From: Gammaproteobacteria bacterium
GTDB taxonomy: Bacteria; Pseudomonadota; Gammaproteobacteria; Nitrosococcales; Methylophagaceae
Reading direction: 5' to 3'
NCBI GenBank assembly: GCA_002400805.1
Contig: NVRG01000041.1
Coordinates: 1-6,079 of the forward strand
Length of the DNA: 6,079 nt
Shown: in pieces, positions 5,952 through 6,079 of the stretch
Numbering within the stretch: the first letter of the stretch is position 1
How the letters are laid out: each line of letters starts with the position of its first letter
The notes under the pieces: generated by a model
What the model saw: the letters and a program-made list of their open reading frames with translations, nothing else
Told to the model about the DNA's origin: nothing
Database searches by the model: none
Position numbers and translations under genes: made by a program

Positions 5952-6079
5952 ATGCAAAATAACAGCAAGAACAAATCATATTGGCTAGCTGCCTTTGTGT
6001 TTAGCATGTTGCCGGCGCTTTCAGTATATGCAGGAAACTTAGAGCATGCGATTGAAACTCAGGTGAATACGGATATAGC
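5952..6079 (+). CDS. Secreted protein, N-terminal fragment (possibly DUF3450-like, iron-regulated)
   Basis: Only 42 complete codons are visible before the right edge. The start ATG 5952-5954 begins a clear signal peptide: polar, basic n-region (MQNNSKNKSYW), hydrophobic core LAAFVFSMLPALS and likely cleavage after VYA (residue 27). The mature start, GNLEHAIETQVNTDIA, looks like the beginning of an amphipathic or coiled-coil helix. Periplasmic DUF3450 proteins begin in this style and often head TonB/ExbB/ExbD-type operons; the Fur-like operator upstream fits that idea. With so few residues this remains a suggestion, and another periplasmic helical protein or an outer-membrane component is possible. 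The ribosome site is weak (GGA at 5938-5940). An ATG at 5936 is closed by a stop after 8 codons and is not the start. Confidence 0.7.
   Translation, partial: MQNNSKNKSYWLAAFVFSMLPALSVYAGNLEHAIETQVNTDI

Noticed and set aside
1..6079. Mobile elements, CRISPR arrays, tRNA/rRNA genes or defence islands
   Set aside because: No transposase, repeat-spacer pattern, RNA gene structure or defence-gene motif was seen; the complete genes are housekeeping or signalling genes of standard length.

Overview
The window looks like ordinary chromosome from a gammaproteobacterium of moderately low GC. The evidence is an E. coli-type exonuclease I (SbcB), a 426-residue HemL whose catalytic lysine is at the E. 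coli position, a NarL-family two-component pair and a Fur-type operator. The kinase's sensor domain resembles the LapD/MoxY N-terminal family, and the left-edge protein resembles surface proteins carrying PEP-CTERM-type sorting tails. A marine or methylotrophic lineage of the Methylophaga/Cycloclasticus kind would fit, but that is a guess from style and not a demonstrated assignment.

Layout. Positions 1-542 (minus) hold the first 180 codons of a secreted jelly-roll-like protein whose C-terminus lies outside the window. Positions 543-740 are a spacer with several inverted repeats. Positions 741-3489 (minus) carry hemL followed 31 nt later by sbcB, probably one transcript. A 66-nt divergent intergenic region (3490-3556) separates hemL from a plus-strand operon of a membrane histidine kinase (3557-4897) and its response regulator (4897-5532), which overlap by one base. 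A 419-nt gap (5533-5951) contains a hairpin, a clear intrinsic terminator, a Fur-box/promoter/palindrome composite and a second promoter candidate. A secreted protein gene starts at 5952 and runs off the right edge.

How the genes work together. HemL makes 5-aminolevulinate for heme, and SbcB degrades single-stranded DNA in repair; their adjacency shows no functional link. The kinase and regulator form a self-contained phosphorelay whose input and targets are not visible here. The right-edge gene appears to lie under iron control through Fur; its N-terminus is loosely like the DUF3450 proteins that head TonB/ExbB/ExbD-type operons.

No mobile element, CRISPR array, tRNA, rRNA or defence system is visible. 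The most interesting part is the 5769-5814 control region. No clearly new biological system is present.
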